Shown in pieces: positions 25,762-33,496 of a stretch of DNA of 64,000 nt. Source of the DNA: Pseudomonadota bacterium (lineage in GTDB: Bacteria; Pseudomonadota; Gammaproteobacteria; Steroidobacterales; Steroidobacteraceae); NCBI GenBank assembly GCA_023433705.1, contig JAEYUC010000051.1:1-64000 (forward strand), given 5' to 3'. A program made the translations under genes and the position numbers. Positions within the stretch are counted from its first letter, which is position 1, and each line of letters opens with the position of its first letter. Under the pieces are notes generated by a model. The model ran no database searches, was not told where the DNA came from, and saw only the letters and a program-made list of their open reading frames with translations.

Positions 25762-27108
25762 GTGGCAGAAAGCTCCTCAAATCCGGCATCGGTACTCGGC
25801 GACGCGGCGCGTTTCGGCGACGTCCGCAAGCGCCTGCTGTTTCTGATTGGCGGCCTGATCGTCTACCGCATCGGTACGTACATCCCGGTTCCCGGGATCG
25901 ATCCGGGCGCGGTCGCGCAGTTCTTCGATCAGAACAAGGACACGATCTTCGGCATCGTGAACGCCCTGTCGGGCGGCGCGATGGAGCGCCTGTCCATCTT
26001 CACGATGGGTGTGATGCCGTACATCTCGGCGTCGATCATCGTGCAGATGATGTCGATGGTCGTGCCGACGCTGATGGAGTACCGCAAGGAAGGCGAGTCT
26101 GGCCGGCGCAAGATCACCGAGATCACGCGCTACGGCACGTTGGGCCTGGCCATGTTCCAGTCCTTCGTCACCGCCACCGGCTTGCAGAACTCCGGCATGG
26201 CCGCGCCGGGCTGGCAGTTCCTGTTCGTCGCGACCGTCACCATGACGACCGGTGCGATGTTCCTCATGTGGCTCGGCGAGCAGATCACCGAGCGCGGTGT
26301 AGGCAACGGCATCTCGATGATCATCCTTGGCAGCATCGTCGCCGGTATTCCGGGCGCGATCGGCGACACGGCCGGCCAGATCAGCTCGGGTGCGATGAGC
26401 GGCCTGTTCGCGATCGTGCTCATCGTCGTCGTGCTGGGTGTCACCGCCTTCTGCGTGTTCGTGGAGCGTGCCCAGCGGCGCATTCCGGTCGACTACGCGA
26501 AGAAGCAGGTAGGCCGCCGCCTCATGCAGGCGCAGACGACGCACCTGCCGTTCAAGCTCAACATGTCGGGCGTGATTCCGCCGATTTTCGCGTCGAGCCT
26601 GCTGCTGTTCCCGGCGACGATCGCGGGCTTCGCGGCCTCGAACCAGGACACGGCCTTTGGCAACATCCTGACGACGATCTCGACGACGCTCGGCTTCGGC
26701 GAACCGCTGCACATCGTGCTGTATTCGACGCTGATCATCTTCTTCTGCTTCTTCTACACGGCGCTGGTGTTCAACGCGCGCGAGACGGCCGACAACCTCA
26801 AGAAGTCGGGCGCCTTCATCCGCGGCATCCGCCCGGGTCAACAGACCGGCGAATACATCGACAAGGTGCTCACGCGGCTCACGCTGTGGGGAGCGCTGTA
26901 CATCACCGCGGTGTGCGTGCTGCCCGAGATCATGGTCTCGCGCGGTGGCGTGCCATTCGTGTTCGGCGGCACCTCGCTGCTGATCGTCGTGGTCGTCGCG
27001 ATGGACTTTTTCTCGCAGCTTCAGGCCCACCTGATGTCGCATCACTACCCGGGTCTGCTCAAGAAGGCGAACCTAATGGGTTACGGCCGCTCGGGCGCGC
27101 CGCAGTAA
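25762..27108 (+). CDS. secY: Preprotein translocase channel subunit SecY
   Basis: Ten-helix inner-membrane channel of the Sec translocon, 448 residues. LRKRLLFLIGGLIVYRIGTYIP-type start of helix 1, the plug-region segment and the conserved cytoplasmic loops (YGTLGLAMFQ, RGVGNGISMIILGSI, FVERAQRRIPVDYAKKQVGR, ETADNLKKSGAFIRGIRPGQ) are all present. The start is GTG, in the usual place after rplO. It links the ribosomal operon with protein export. Confidence 0.98.
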   Translation: MAESSSNPASVLGDAARFGDVRKRLLFLIGGLIVYRIGTYIPVPGIDPGAVAQFFDQNKDTIFGIVNALSGGAMERLSIFTMGVMPYISASIIVQMMSMVVPTLMEYRKEGESGRRKITEITRYGTLGLAMFQSFVTATGLQNSGMAAPGWQFLFVATVTMTTGAMFLMWLGEQITERGVGNGISMIILGSIVAGIPGAIGDTAGQISSGAMSGLFAIVLIVVVLGVTAFCVFVERAQRRIPVDYAKKQVGRRLMQAQTTHLPFKLNMSGVIPPIFASSLLLFPATIAGFAASNQDTAFGNILTTISTTLGFGEPLHIVLYSTLIIFFCFFYTALVFNARETADNLKKSGAFIRGIRPGQQTGEYIDKVLTRLTLWGALYITAVCVLPEIMVSRGGVPFVFGGTSLLIVVVVAMDFFSQLQAHLMSHHYPGLLKKANLMGYGRSGAPQ

Positions 27109-27128
27109 TTTGAAGGAAGGTTGAGAAC

Positions 27129-27242
27129 ATGAAAGTACGTCCCTCGGTCAAGAAGATCTGCAAGAACTGCAAGGTCGTGCGCCGTCGCGGCGTCGTGTAC
27201 GTCATTTGCTCGGACCCGCGCCACAAGCAGCGCCAGGGCTAA
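27129..27242 (+). CDS. rpmJ: 50S ribosomal protein L36
   Basis: A 37-residue protein beginning MKVRPSVKKICKNCKVVRRR. It carries the zinc ribbon ligands: CxxC in CKNC, a third Cys in VICSDPRH and the His of that segment. This is the zinc-binding form found in the spc operon. GAAGGAAGG precedes the ATG by several bases, directly after secY. Confidence 0.96.
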   Translation: MKVRPSVKKICKNCKVVRRRGVVYVICSDPRHKQRQG

Positions 27243-27259
27243 TTAGGTAGGAACTGAAC

Positions 27260-27640
27260 ATGGCACGTATTGCCGGCATCAACATTCCGATGAACAAGCA
27301 CGTTGTCATCGGCCTCACGCACATCTTCGGTGTGGGTCGTTCGCGTGCGAAGGAAATCTGCGACGCCACGGGCATCGCCCCGACGACCAAGGTGAAGGAT
27401 CTCACCGAGGCCGAGGTGAACGCGATCCGCTCGGTGCTCGCGAAGACCGCGGTCGAGGGCGACCTGCGCCGCGAGAACTCGATGAACATCAAGCGTCTGA
27501 TGGACCTGGGTTCCTACCGTGGCATGCGCCACCGCAAGGGCCTGCCGGTTCGTGGACAGCGCACGCGCACCAACGCGCGCACGCGCAAGGGCCCGCGCAA
27601 GCAGGCGGTCAAGCTGAATGCTCCTCCGGGCAAAGTTTAA
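27260..27640 (+). CDS. rpsM: 30S ribosomal protein S13
   Basis: First gene of the alpha-operon section. Head protein contacting P-site tRNA through a basic C-terminal tail. MARIAGINIPMNKHVVIGLT, IFGVGRSRAKEICDATGI and YRGMRHRKGLPVRGQRTRTN are diagnostic. Length 126 is slightly longer than the usual 118-122. Confidence 0.98.
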   Translation: MARIAGINIPMNKHVVIGLTHIFGVGRSRAKEICDATGIAPTTKVKDLTEAEVNAIRSVLAKTAVEGDLRRENSMNIKRLMDLGSYRGMRHRKGLPVRGQRTRTNARTRKGPRKQAVKLNAPPGKV

Positions 27641-27659
27641 ATAGTCAGGTAACTCACAC

Positions 27660-28100
27660 ATGGCCGAAGAAAAGAAGTCAGAAGCCGCTGCCGCGGGCAC
27701 CTCGGGTGCCGCTGCCGCTGGTGGTGCGAAGAAACCGAAGAAGGCGCGCAAGAACGTCCTCGACGGAATCGCCCACGTGCACGCTTCCTTCAACAACACG
27801 ATCATCACGATCACCGATCGCCAGGGAAACACGCTTTCCTGGGCGACGTCGGGTGGTTGCGGCTTCCGCGGTTCGCGCAAGTCGACGCCGTTCGCGGCGC
27901 AGGTGGCGGCTGAGAAGGCGGGCAACGCGGCGCAGGAACACGGCGTGAAGAACGTCGAAGTGCGCGTCGGCGGCCCTGGCCCCGGTCGTGAGTCGGCGGT
28001 GCGCGCCCTGAATGCCTGTGGTCTCAAGATCACGAGCATCTCGGACATCACCCCGATCCCGCACAACGGCTGCCGTCCGCCCAAGAAGCGTCGCGTTTAA
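27660..28100 (+). CDS. rpsK: 30S ribosomal protein S11 with Ala-rich N-terminal extension
   Basis: Platform protein of the small subunit. The core (VLDGIAHVHASFNNTIITIT, ATSGGCGFRGSRKSTPFAAQ, PIPHNGCRPPKKRRV) is standard. About 20 extra residues at the N-terminus form a Glu-Lys then Ala/Gly-rich stretch (EEKKSEAAAAGTSGAAAAGG), giving 146 residues instead of about 129. Confidence 0.97.
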   Translation: MAEEKKSEAAAAGTSGAAAAGGAKKPKKARKNVLDGIAHVHASFNNTIITITDRQGNTLSWATSGGCGFRGSRKSTPFAAQVAAEKAGNAAQEHGVKNVEVRVGGPGPGRESAVRALNACGLKITSISDITPIPHNGCRPPKKRRV

Positions 28101-28112
28101 AGGTATTCATAC

Positions 28113-28736
28113 ATGGCACGTTACACCGGTCCCAAGTGCAAGCTCGCGCGTCGCGAAGGCACTGATCTTTTCCTGAAGAGCGGCGTGAAGCCGCTCGAGA
28201 GCAAGTGCAAGTTCCAGGTGCCGCCGGGCGGCATCAAGGGCGAGCGCAAGCAGCGCCTGTCCGACTACGGTCTGCAGCTGCGCGAGAAGCAGAAGCTGCG
28301 TCGCATGTACGGCGTGCTCGAGCGCCAGTTCGCCAACTACTACGTCGAAGCGGCGCGTCGCACCGGCTCCTCGGGTGAGAACCTGCTGAAGCTGCTCGAG
28401 TGCCGTCTCGACAACGTCGTCTATCGCATGGGCTTCGCCGCGACGCGCTCGGAAGCGCGCCAGCTGGTGGCGCACAAGGCCATCGCCGTGAATGACGGCG
28501 TGGTCACCATCGCGTCGTACCAGGTGAAGGCCGGCGACAAAATCACCGTGCGCGAGAAGGCCAAGAAGCAGTTGCGCATCCAGGGCGCGATGCAGATCGC
28601 GACGCAGGTCGGTCTGCCCGAGTGGGTGGAAGTGAACAGCACCGAGTTTTCGGGCGTGTTCAAGTCGGTGCCGGGCCGGGACGAGATCCTGCCGGATATC
28701 AACGAGAACCTCGTCGTCGAGTTATACAGCAAGTAA
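28113..28736 (+). CDS. rpsD: 30S ribosomal protein S4
   Basis: Assembly-initiating 16S-binding protein; in E. coli it represses the alpha operon. MARYTGPKCKLARREGTDLF, the S4 RNA-binding domain RLDNVVYRMGFAATRSEARQ and QLVAHKAIAVNDGVVTI are diagnostic. Length 207 is normal and the N-terminal zinc cysteines are not conserved. A strong hairpin follows at 28744. Confidence 0.98.
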   Translation: MARYTGPKCKLARREGTDLFLKSGVKPLESKCKFQVPPGGIKGERKQRLSDYGLQLREKQKLRRMYGVLERQFANYYVEAARRTGSSGENLLKLLECRLDNVVYRMGFAATRSEARQLVAHKAIAVNDGVVTIASYQVKAGDKITVREKAKKQLRIQGAMQIATQVGLPEWVEVNSTEFSGVFKSVPGRDEILPDINENLVVELYSK

Positions 28737-28743
28737 TTGTTTA

Positions 28744-28761
28744 CCCGGCCTTTCGGCCGGG
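28744..28761 (+). terminator. Hairpin between rpsD and rpoA (partial terminator or processing site)
   Basis: CCCGGCC and GGCCGGG enclose a TTTC loop, followed by ATTTTGATT. It resembles a weak intrinsic terminator in the only gap of about 100 bases in this part of the operon, and could lower rpoA output relative to ribosomal proteins or mark an RNA processing site. Confidence 0.55.
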
Positions 28762-28838
28762 ATTTTGATTGGTTCGGGTCCGTTTCATTTGGGGCGGGCC
28801 GGGTTTTCATACCGTCGAAAAGGCGGAAGGTGAAATCA

Positions 28839-29843
28839 ATGCAAGGTTCAGTGAGCGAATTCCTCAAGCCCCGTGTCGTGAAAGTGCAGCCGACCGCCCC
28901 GCGCCAGGCGCGAGTGGTCATCGAGCCGTTCGAGCGTGGCTTCGGCCACACGCTCGGCAACGCGCTGCGTCGCGTTCTGCTGTCGTCCATGCCGGGCGCC
29001 GCGATCACCGAAGTCGAGATCGAAGGCGTGCTCCATGAGTACACCTCCATCGAGGGCGTGCAGGAAGACGTTGTCGACATCCTGCTGAACCTCAAGCAGG
29101 TTGCGCTCAAGATGCACACGCGCGACAGCGCGGAGCTGCGCCTGTCGAAGAAGGGCCCGGGCCCGGTCACCGCGGGTGACATCCACACGGATCACGACAT
29201 CGAAGTCGTGAACCCCGAGCTCGTGATCGCGAACCTGACCAAGGCCGGCGAGCTGACCATGACGCTGCGCGTCGAGCGCGGCCGTGGCTACCGCCCGGCG
29301 CTGAACCGCGCCGCGTTCGAGGAGCAGAGCCGTCCGATCGGCCGCCTGCAGCTCGATGCGTCGTTCTCGCCCGTGCGCCGTGTGACCTACATGGTCGACG
29401 CCGCCCGCGTCGAGCAGCGCACCGACCTCGACAAACTCGTGATCGACATCGAGACCAACGGCACGATCGACGCGGAAGAAGCCATCCGTCGCGCCGGCGG
29501 GATCCTCAAGGATCAGCTCTCGGTGTTCGTGGACCTGCAGGGCGAGGAAGAGGCCAGCACGAAGGTGTCCGAGATGCAGTTCGACCCGCTGCTGCTGCGG
29601 CCTGTCGACGAGCTCGAGCTCACCGTGCGTTCGGCGAACTGCCTCAAGGCGGAGAACATCCACTACATCGGCGACCTCGTGCAGCGCACGGAAGTCGAGC
29701 TGCTGCGCACGCCGAACCTCGGCAAGAAGTCGCTCACCGAGATCAAGGAAGTGCTGCAGAGCCACGGCCTCATGCTGGGCATGCGCCTGGATGGCTGGCC
29801 GCCGGCCGGCCTCAAGCACGACACCGATCGCGGAATGATCTGA
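28839..29843 (+). CDS. rpoA: DNA-directed RNA polymerase alpha subunit
   Basis: Assembles the polymerase core and contacts promoter UP elements and activators. The N-terminal domain shows GFGHTLGNALRRVLLSSMPG and the C-terminal domain shows SANCLKAENIHYIGDLVQRT and NLGKKSLTEIKEVLQSHGL. The ATG at 28839 follows GGAAGGTGA and gives 334 residues, against 329 in E. coli; the open frame running back to the rpsD stop is not part of the gene. Confidence 0.98.
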   Translation: MQGSVSEFLKPRVVKVQPTAPRQARVVIEPFERGFGHTLGNALRRVLLSSMPGAAITEVEIEGVLHEYTSIEGVQEDVVDILLNLKQVALKMHTRDSAELRLSKKGPGPVTAGDIHTDHDIEVVNPELVIANLTKAGELTMTLRVERGRGYRPALNRAAFEEQSRPIGRLQLDASFSPVRRVTYMVDAARVEQRTDLDKLVIDIETNGTIDAEEAIRRAGGILKDQLSVFVDLQGEEEASTKVSEMQFDPLLLRPVDELELTVRSANCLKAENIHYIGDLVQRTEVELLRTPNLGKKSLTEIKEVLQSHGLMLGMRLDGWPPAGLKHDTDRGMI

Positions 29844-29851
29844 GTTGAAAT

Positions 29852-29871
29852 GAGCCCGGTTCGCCGGGCTC
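29852..29871 (+). terminator. UUCG tetraloop hairpin between rpoA and rplQ
   Basis: GAGCCCGG and CCGGGCTC enclose a TTCG loop (eight-base stem), directly after the rpoA stop. No T-run follows, so it is more likely an mRNA stability or processing structure than a terminator. Confidence 0.5.
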
Positions 29872-29893
29872 CGTCTAGTTAGGAAGTCTTACC

Positions 29894-30499
29894 ATGCGTC
29901 ATCACCTTTCCGGTCGCCAGCTGTCGCGCAATGCGCCGCACCGTCACGCGTTGCTTCGCAACCTGTCGGTCGCGCTGCTGCGCCACGAGACCATCCGCAC
30001 CACCGTGCCGAAGGCCAAGGAACTGCGTCGCGTCGTCGAGCCGCTGATCACCCTCGGCAAGGAAGACAGCGAAGCCAACCGCCGTCTCGCGTTCTCGCGC
30101 CTGCGCGATTCCGAGATCGTCACGAAGCTGTTCGAAACCATCGGTCCGCGCTTCAAGGCGCGTCCGGGTGGTTACACCCGCATCCTGCACATGGCGCCGC
30201 GTCCCGGCGACAACGCCCCCATGGCGCTGATGCAGCTCGTCGAGCGTTCGCAGCCGGTGGCCGTCGAGGCCGCTCCGGAAGACAAGCCGGCGAAGAAGGC
30301 TGCCAAGCCGAAGGCCGAGACCGTGAGCAAGGAAGACAAGAAGGCGAAGGCCGAAGCGAAGAAGGCGCGCGAGAAGGCCGCGAAGGCCGCCAAGGCGGAG
30401 AAGACCGCCAAGGCCGCCGCCGCGAAGGCCGACAAGAAGAAGGTCGCCGCGCCGAAGAAGAAAAAGACCGCCGCCAAGAAAAAGAAGTCGTCGAAGTAA
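29894..30499 (+). CDS. rplQ: 50S ribosomal protein L17 with long Lys/Ala-rich tail
   Basis: Exit-region large-subunit protein. The core is standard (MRHHLSGRQLSRNAPHRHAL, KAKELRRVVEPLITLGKEDS, RPGGYTRILHMAPRPGDNAP). Normal L17 has about 120-130 residues; here about 75 more follow, made of Lys, Ala, Pro and Glu repeats (KKAREKAAKAAKAEKTAKA, APKKKKTAAKKKKSSK), resembling histone H1-like bacterial tails. It is the last gene of the operon. The stop is followed within four bases by the RAYT element, whose hairpin seems to terminate the transcript. Confidence 0.95.
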   Translation: MRHHLSGRQLSRNAPHRHALLRNLSVALLRHETIRTTVPKAKELRRVVEPLITLGKEDSEANRRLAFSRLRDSEIVTKLFETIGPRFKARPGGYTRILHMAPRPGDNAPMALMQLVERSQPVAVEAAPEDKPAKKAAKPKAETVSKEDKKAKAEAKKAREKAAKAAKAEKTAKAAAAKADKKKVAAPKKKKTAAKKKKSSK

Positions 30500-30512
30500 T
30501 TCGGGGACAGAT

Positions 30513-31244
30513 TTATTTATCGACGATAACGGGCGCTTTGGCGCCCGTTTTCTTTTCGGCCTTCACCGGCCGGCCGCGATTTCGCCGTGGAAGGTTTTTG
30601 TCCGCCGATGCCGTGACCGTTTCGGCGAAATCCTCCGTCGACGTCGTCGTCCCCCGTTGCAATGAGTTTCTGATGTGTCGCAGCTCGAGTTCGTCATCAC
30701 CTTCGGCGACGAACTCCCGATAGCGCTGCCACCGCCGTTGCACGTTGTCCGAGAGCGATGGCGTCACCGGATCCACGTCGAGCCAATCAACGACGCTCTC
30801 TCCGACGTGTGAGCGATAGCTCGACCAGCGATATTGCCCCGCGGACGCCACCATCCGCGCGCGAACCGGATTTCGATCGATGTATCGAAGGCACGCGAGG
30901 AGATACCGATCCGTTTCGATCGGACTGCTCTTGAACCGCCCGCTCCACAAGGTGCCCGACCGGGTTTCGATGCGATTCACGCGGCGCGTGTGACGGCCGG
31001 CGAGCCGCTTCATGAGCCTTCCGATGTTCTCTGTGTTCAATCCAGGATCGACGATCAGGTGCACGTGATTCGTCATCAGGCAGTAACCGTAGATCCTGAG
31101 TTCGAGCGACTCGCGAAACTCGGCCAGCGTCTCGAGATAGGCGAGGTAGTCGCCCTCATGGCGAAAGACGTCGCGACCGTTGTGTCCGCGTTGATAGAGA
31201 TGGTGAGGGAATCCCGGAAGCAGGATTCGGCCGATGCGGGGCAT
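30513..31244 (-). CDS. REP-associated tyrosine transposase (RAYT, Y1_Tnp family)
   Basis: A single-strand HUH endonuclease of 243 residues. The metal-binding pair is His60-Val-His62 in MTNHVHLIV, and the N-terminal segment HHLYQRGHNGRDVF is typical. The probable catalytic tyrosine is Tyr121 in RYIDRNPVRARM. RAYTs are thought to spread short palindromic repeats with matching ends. GGAGGCAAGG precedes the ATG at 31244. The last five codons (VIVDK) and the stop lie within the left repeat arm, so the arm also codes for the C-terminus; the codons just before overlap the rplQ terminator hairpin. The basic C-terminal region is divergent from the family core. Confidence 0.9.
   Translation of the reverse strand: MPRIGRILLPGFPHHLYQRGHNGRDVFRHEGDYLAYLETLAEFRESLELRIYGYCLMTNHVHLIVDPGLNTENIGRLMKRLAGRHTRRVNRIETRSGTLWSGRFKSSPIETDRYLLACLRYIDRNPVRARMVASAGQYRWSSYRSHVGESVVDWLDVDPVTPSLSDNVQRRWQRYREFVAEGDDELELRHIRNSLQRGTTTSTEDFAETVTASADKNLPRRNRGRPVKAEKKTGAKAPVIVDK
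30531..30556 (+). terminator. Intrinsic terminator of the ribosomal operon, inside the RAYT element
   Basis: GGGCGC-TTTG-GCGCCC followed by GTTTTCTTTT starts 31 bases after the rplQ stop. It has the best stem plus T-run of the region and reads in the direction of the operon. It lies inside the mobile element and overlaps the 3' end of the RAYT coding region. Confidence 0.8.
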
Positions 31245-31352
31245 CCTTGCCTCCGTGTCATTGGGCGGCTAGTTTAGTCGGGAGGGCTCTCGGTGGACGC
31301 CGGTTTAACTGGCGTAATCGTTCATAAATAAATCTGTCCCCAAGGGGGTGCC

Positions 31353-31748
31353 ATGGGTCTCGCAACAGAATTCAAACAATTTGCGATGAGGGGCAACGTG
31401 ATCGACATGGCCGTCGGTGTCATCATCGGCGCCGCGTTCGGCAAGATCGTCACCTCGGTCGTCGAAGACATCATCATGCCGCCGATCGGCAAGCTGATCG
31501 GCGGCGTGAACTTCACCGACCTCTCGATAGGCCTTGGCTACGGCCCGGACGGAACGACGGAAGTGCTGTGGAGATACGGCAACTTCCTGCAGGTTGTCTT
31601 TCAGTTCCTCATCGTCGCGTTCGTGTTGTTCATGCTGATCCGCGGGATCAACAAGTTGAAGACGCCGGACCCGGCCGCGCCACCGCCGCCGCCCTCGCGC
31701 CAAGAGGTGTTGCTCGAGGAAATCCGCGACCTTCTCGCGAAGAAGTAG
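31353..31748 (+). CDS. mscL: Large-conductance mechanosensitive channel
   Basis: Inner-membrane pore that opens under osmotic downshock. The first helix shows FKQFAMRGNVIDMAVGVIIG and AAFGKIVTSVVEDIIMPPIG; the second is VFQFLIVAFVLFMLIRGINK, followed by a cytoplasmic helix (RQEVLLEEIRDLLAKK). Length 131 is normal. AAGGGGGTGCC precedes the ATG, only 11 bases after the end of the RAYT element. A GC-rich imperfect hairpin without a T-run lies at 31763-31800 after the stop. Confidence 0.97.
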   Translation: MGLATEFKQFAMRGNVIDMAVGVIIGAAFGKIVTSVVEDIIMPPIGKLIGGVNFTDLSIGLGYGPDGTTEVLWRYGNFLQVVFQFLIVAFVLFMLIRGINKLKTPDPAAPPPPPSRQEVLLEEIRDLLAKK

Positions 31749-31813
31749 TCGATACGTCGTCGACGCGAGGCGCGCCCCGCGGTCCCTCGCGCCGGCGTCC
31801 CGCCTCTCCGATC

Positions 31814-31892
31814 GGGGACAGATTTATTTATTGACGATAAAGGCTTGCGGCATCAATCCTCCGCAATATCGTCAATAAATATATCTGTCCCC
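31814..31892. repeat. RAYT-type palindromic repeat, copy D (79 bp)
   Basis: The left arm starts GGGGACAGATTTATTTAT; the right arm inverted starts GGGGACAGATATATTTAT; both continue TTGACGATA. The element is flanked by GATC on both sides and ends two bases before the pepQ stop codon. The ends match the RAYT element located 470 bases upstream. Confidence 0.87.
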
Positions 31893-31894
31893 GA

Positions 31895-33235
31895 TCAGAA
31901 CGCGGGGCGGGTGAGGTTTTCGTGGCCGTCGGGCCGCGCGACGACATCGTCCTCGATGCGTACTCCGCCGAACGGCTTCAACTGCTCGACGCGCTTCCAA
32001 TCGATCATTCGACCGAGTGGCTTGGCGCGCACGCCGTCGAGCAGCTGATCGATGAAATAGAACCCGGGCTCGACGGTCACGACGAAGCCGTCTTCGAGCT
32101 TGCGTGTCAACCGCAAGAACGGATGGTTTTGAGGGCGTTCGATGACGCCGCCGCCGGGCTCGCGCTGCAGTCCACCGACGTCGTGTACCTGCAGGCCGAG
32201 CAGGTGCCCGATGCCGTGGGGATAGAACACGCTCGTCAATCCGTTGTCGACCGCCACGTCCGCGCTCACGTTGATCACGCCGATCTCGCGCAGGAACTCG
32301 CTGATCGCGCGATACGACGCGGCGTGAAAGTCGCGCCAATCGAGACCCACGCGCACTTGCGCGCACAACGCGAGCTGCAACGCGTCGAACCGCCGGATGA
32401 TCTCGGCGAACTCGGCGTCCGCGTAGGAATGCGTGCGCGTGATGTCGCTCGAGTAACCGCCGAACTCGGCGCCCGCGTCGATGAGCAGCGAATGCTGTTT
32501 CGCCGGACGCGTGCGCTGCTGTACCTGGTAGTGAAGGACCGCGCCGCCTTCGTTGAGCGCGACGATCGGGTTGTACGGCAATTCGCACTCGCGCAGTCCG
32601 CATGCCGCCATGAACGCGAGCGCGATCTCGAACTCGCTGCCGCCGGCGCGAAATGCCTTCTCCGCCGCGACGTGGCCGCGCGCTCCCAGTAAGTTGGCTT
32701 CCCGCACGCACGCGATTTCGTACGGCGTCTTCGCCGCGCGGCCATAGTCGAGCTGCGCGACCAAGTGTTCCGGATTGATGGTGGCCGGACCCCAGGACAT
32801 GAGCTCCTTGAACGGCGCGCCGATGAATGCCGTCCTCGACAGGTCCTTCGGCAAGGCCGCGCGCGCAGCCGCGCGATCGGGGCAGCTCACGATGTCGAAG
32901 GCATCCGTCCAGTAATCCTTCGGCAGCTCGGGTGACTTGTGCCAGTAGTCAGACGGCTGATGTATCAGCAGGCGCGGCTTGCGCCCGGGCGTGAAGAAAA
33001 CGAACGAATCCGGCGCGTCGCCGAGCGGCGCCCAGACCTTGAAAGGCGCCTGCGCGCGAAACGGCAGGTACTGATCGTCCATGAACAGCGGAGGGGGAGT
33101 GCCGGCGTGCAAGAGCAGCGACTCGTAACCCGTCGCGGCGAGCGCCGTGGCCGACCTTTGCTTCACGACCTCGATGTGGACGGCGAATGAGCGGGTCCAG
33201 TCGGATACGTTCTGTTCAATGGGGAGTGAATTCAT
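31895..33235 (-). CDS. pepQ: Xaa-Pro dipeptidase
   Basis: Cytoplasmic M24B metallopeptidase that splits dipeptides with C-terminal proline. It aligns along its length with E. coli PepQ: YLPFRAQAPFKVWAPLGDAP, NPIVALNEGGAVLHYQ, the metal ligands in LLIDAGAEFGGYSSDITRTH, HGIGHLLGLQVHDVGG, VVTVEPGFYFI and GGVRIEDDVV. The ATG at 33235 gives 446 residues, close to 443 in E. coli; an ATG at 33280 would add 15 residues without a better ribosome site. It converges on mscL with a palindromic repeat between them. Confidence 0.95.
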   Translation of the reverse strand: MNSLPIEQNVSDWTRSFAVHIEVVKQRSATALAATGYESLLLHAGTPPPLFMDDQYLPFRAQAPFKVWAPLGDAPDSFVFFTPGRKPRLLIHQPSDYWHKSPELPKDYWTDAFDIVSCPDRAAARAALPKDLSRTAFIGAPFKELMSWGPATINPEHLVAQLDYGRAAKTPYEIACVREANLLGARGHVAAEKAFRAGGSEFEIALAFMAACGLRECELPYNPIVALNEGGAVLHYQVQQRTRPAKQHSLLIDAGAEFGGYSSDITRTHSYADAEFAEIIRRFDALQLALCAQVRVGLDWRDFHAASYRAISEFLREIGVINVSADVAVDNGLTSVFYPHGIGHLLGLQVHDVGGLQREPGGGVIERPQNHPFLRLTRKLEDGFVVTVEPGFYFIDQLLDGVRAKPLGRMIDWKRVEQLKPFGGVRIEDDVVARPDGHENLTRPAF

Positions 33236-33443
33236 GAGCGGGATTCTATGCGCCGTGCGATTTACAGGGATTTGACGCATTGCAGCAAGCCCTTGGTTTT
33301 GTTGGCAAGCGTTTTATCGAGCGACGAAGGTTGATCGCGATTCGATCAACGCCTGACTAATGACTGTCGCCATCTGCGGACAAATGCGGCGTGTTTCAAA
33401 TGGTTTGAGGAATCGATAAGATCGCGCTCGCGATGCAAATCGC

Positions 33444-33457
33444 AACAAACGTTTGTT
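33444..33457. promoter_or_regulatory. Palindrome upstream of the small lipoprotein gene (candidate operator)
   Basis: AACAAACGTTTGTT is a perfect 14-base palindrome, AT-rich in a GC-rich genome, 40 bases before the start at 33497. It could be a repressor site near the promoter. The rest of 33236-33443 shows no gene. Confidence 0.4.
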
Positions 33458-33496
33458 TGGTCTCACTTACCACTAGAAAATTTGGGGTACCCCTAC

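Larger units (their letters stand above)
30503..31341. mobile_element. RAYT element with inverted terminal palindromic-repeat arms (839 bp)
   Basis: The left end starts GGGGACAGATTTATTTAT followed by CGACGATAACG; the right end, read on the minus strand, starts with the same 18 bases followed by GAACGATTACG. Between them lies one gene, a REP-associated tyrosine transposase. The element sits between rplQ and mscL without disrupting either. Copies with the same ends but no gene occur at 5019, 8740 and 31814. No clear target-site duplication is visible. The arm-plus-transposase unit is read directly; mobility is inferred from the RAYT family. Confidence 0.8.
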
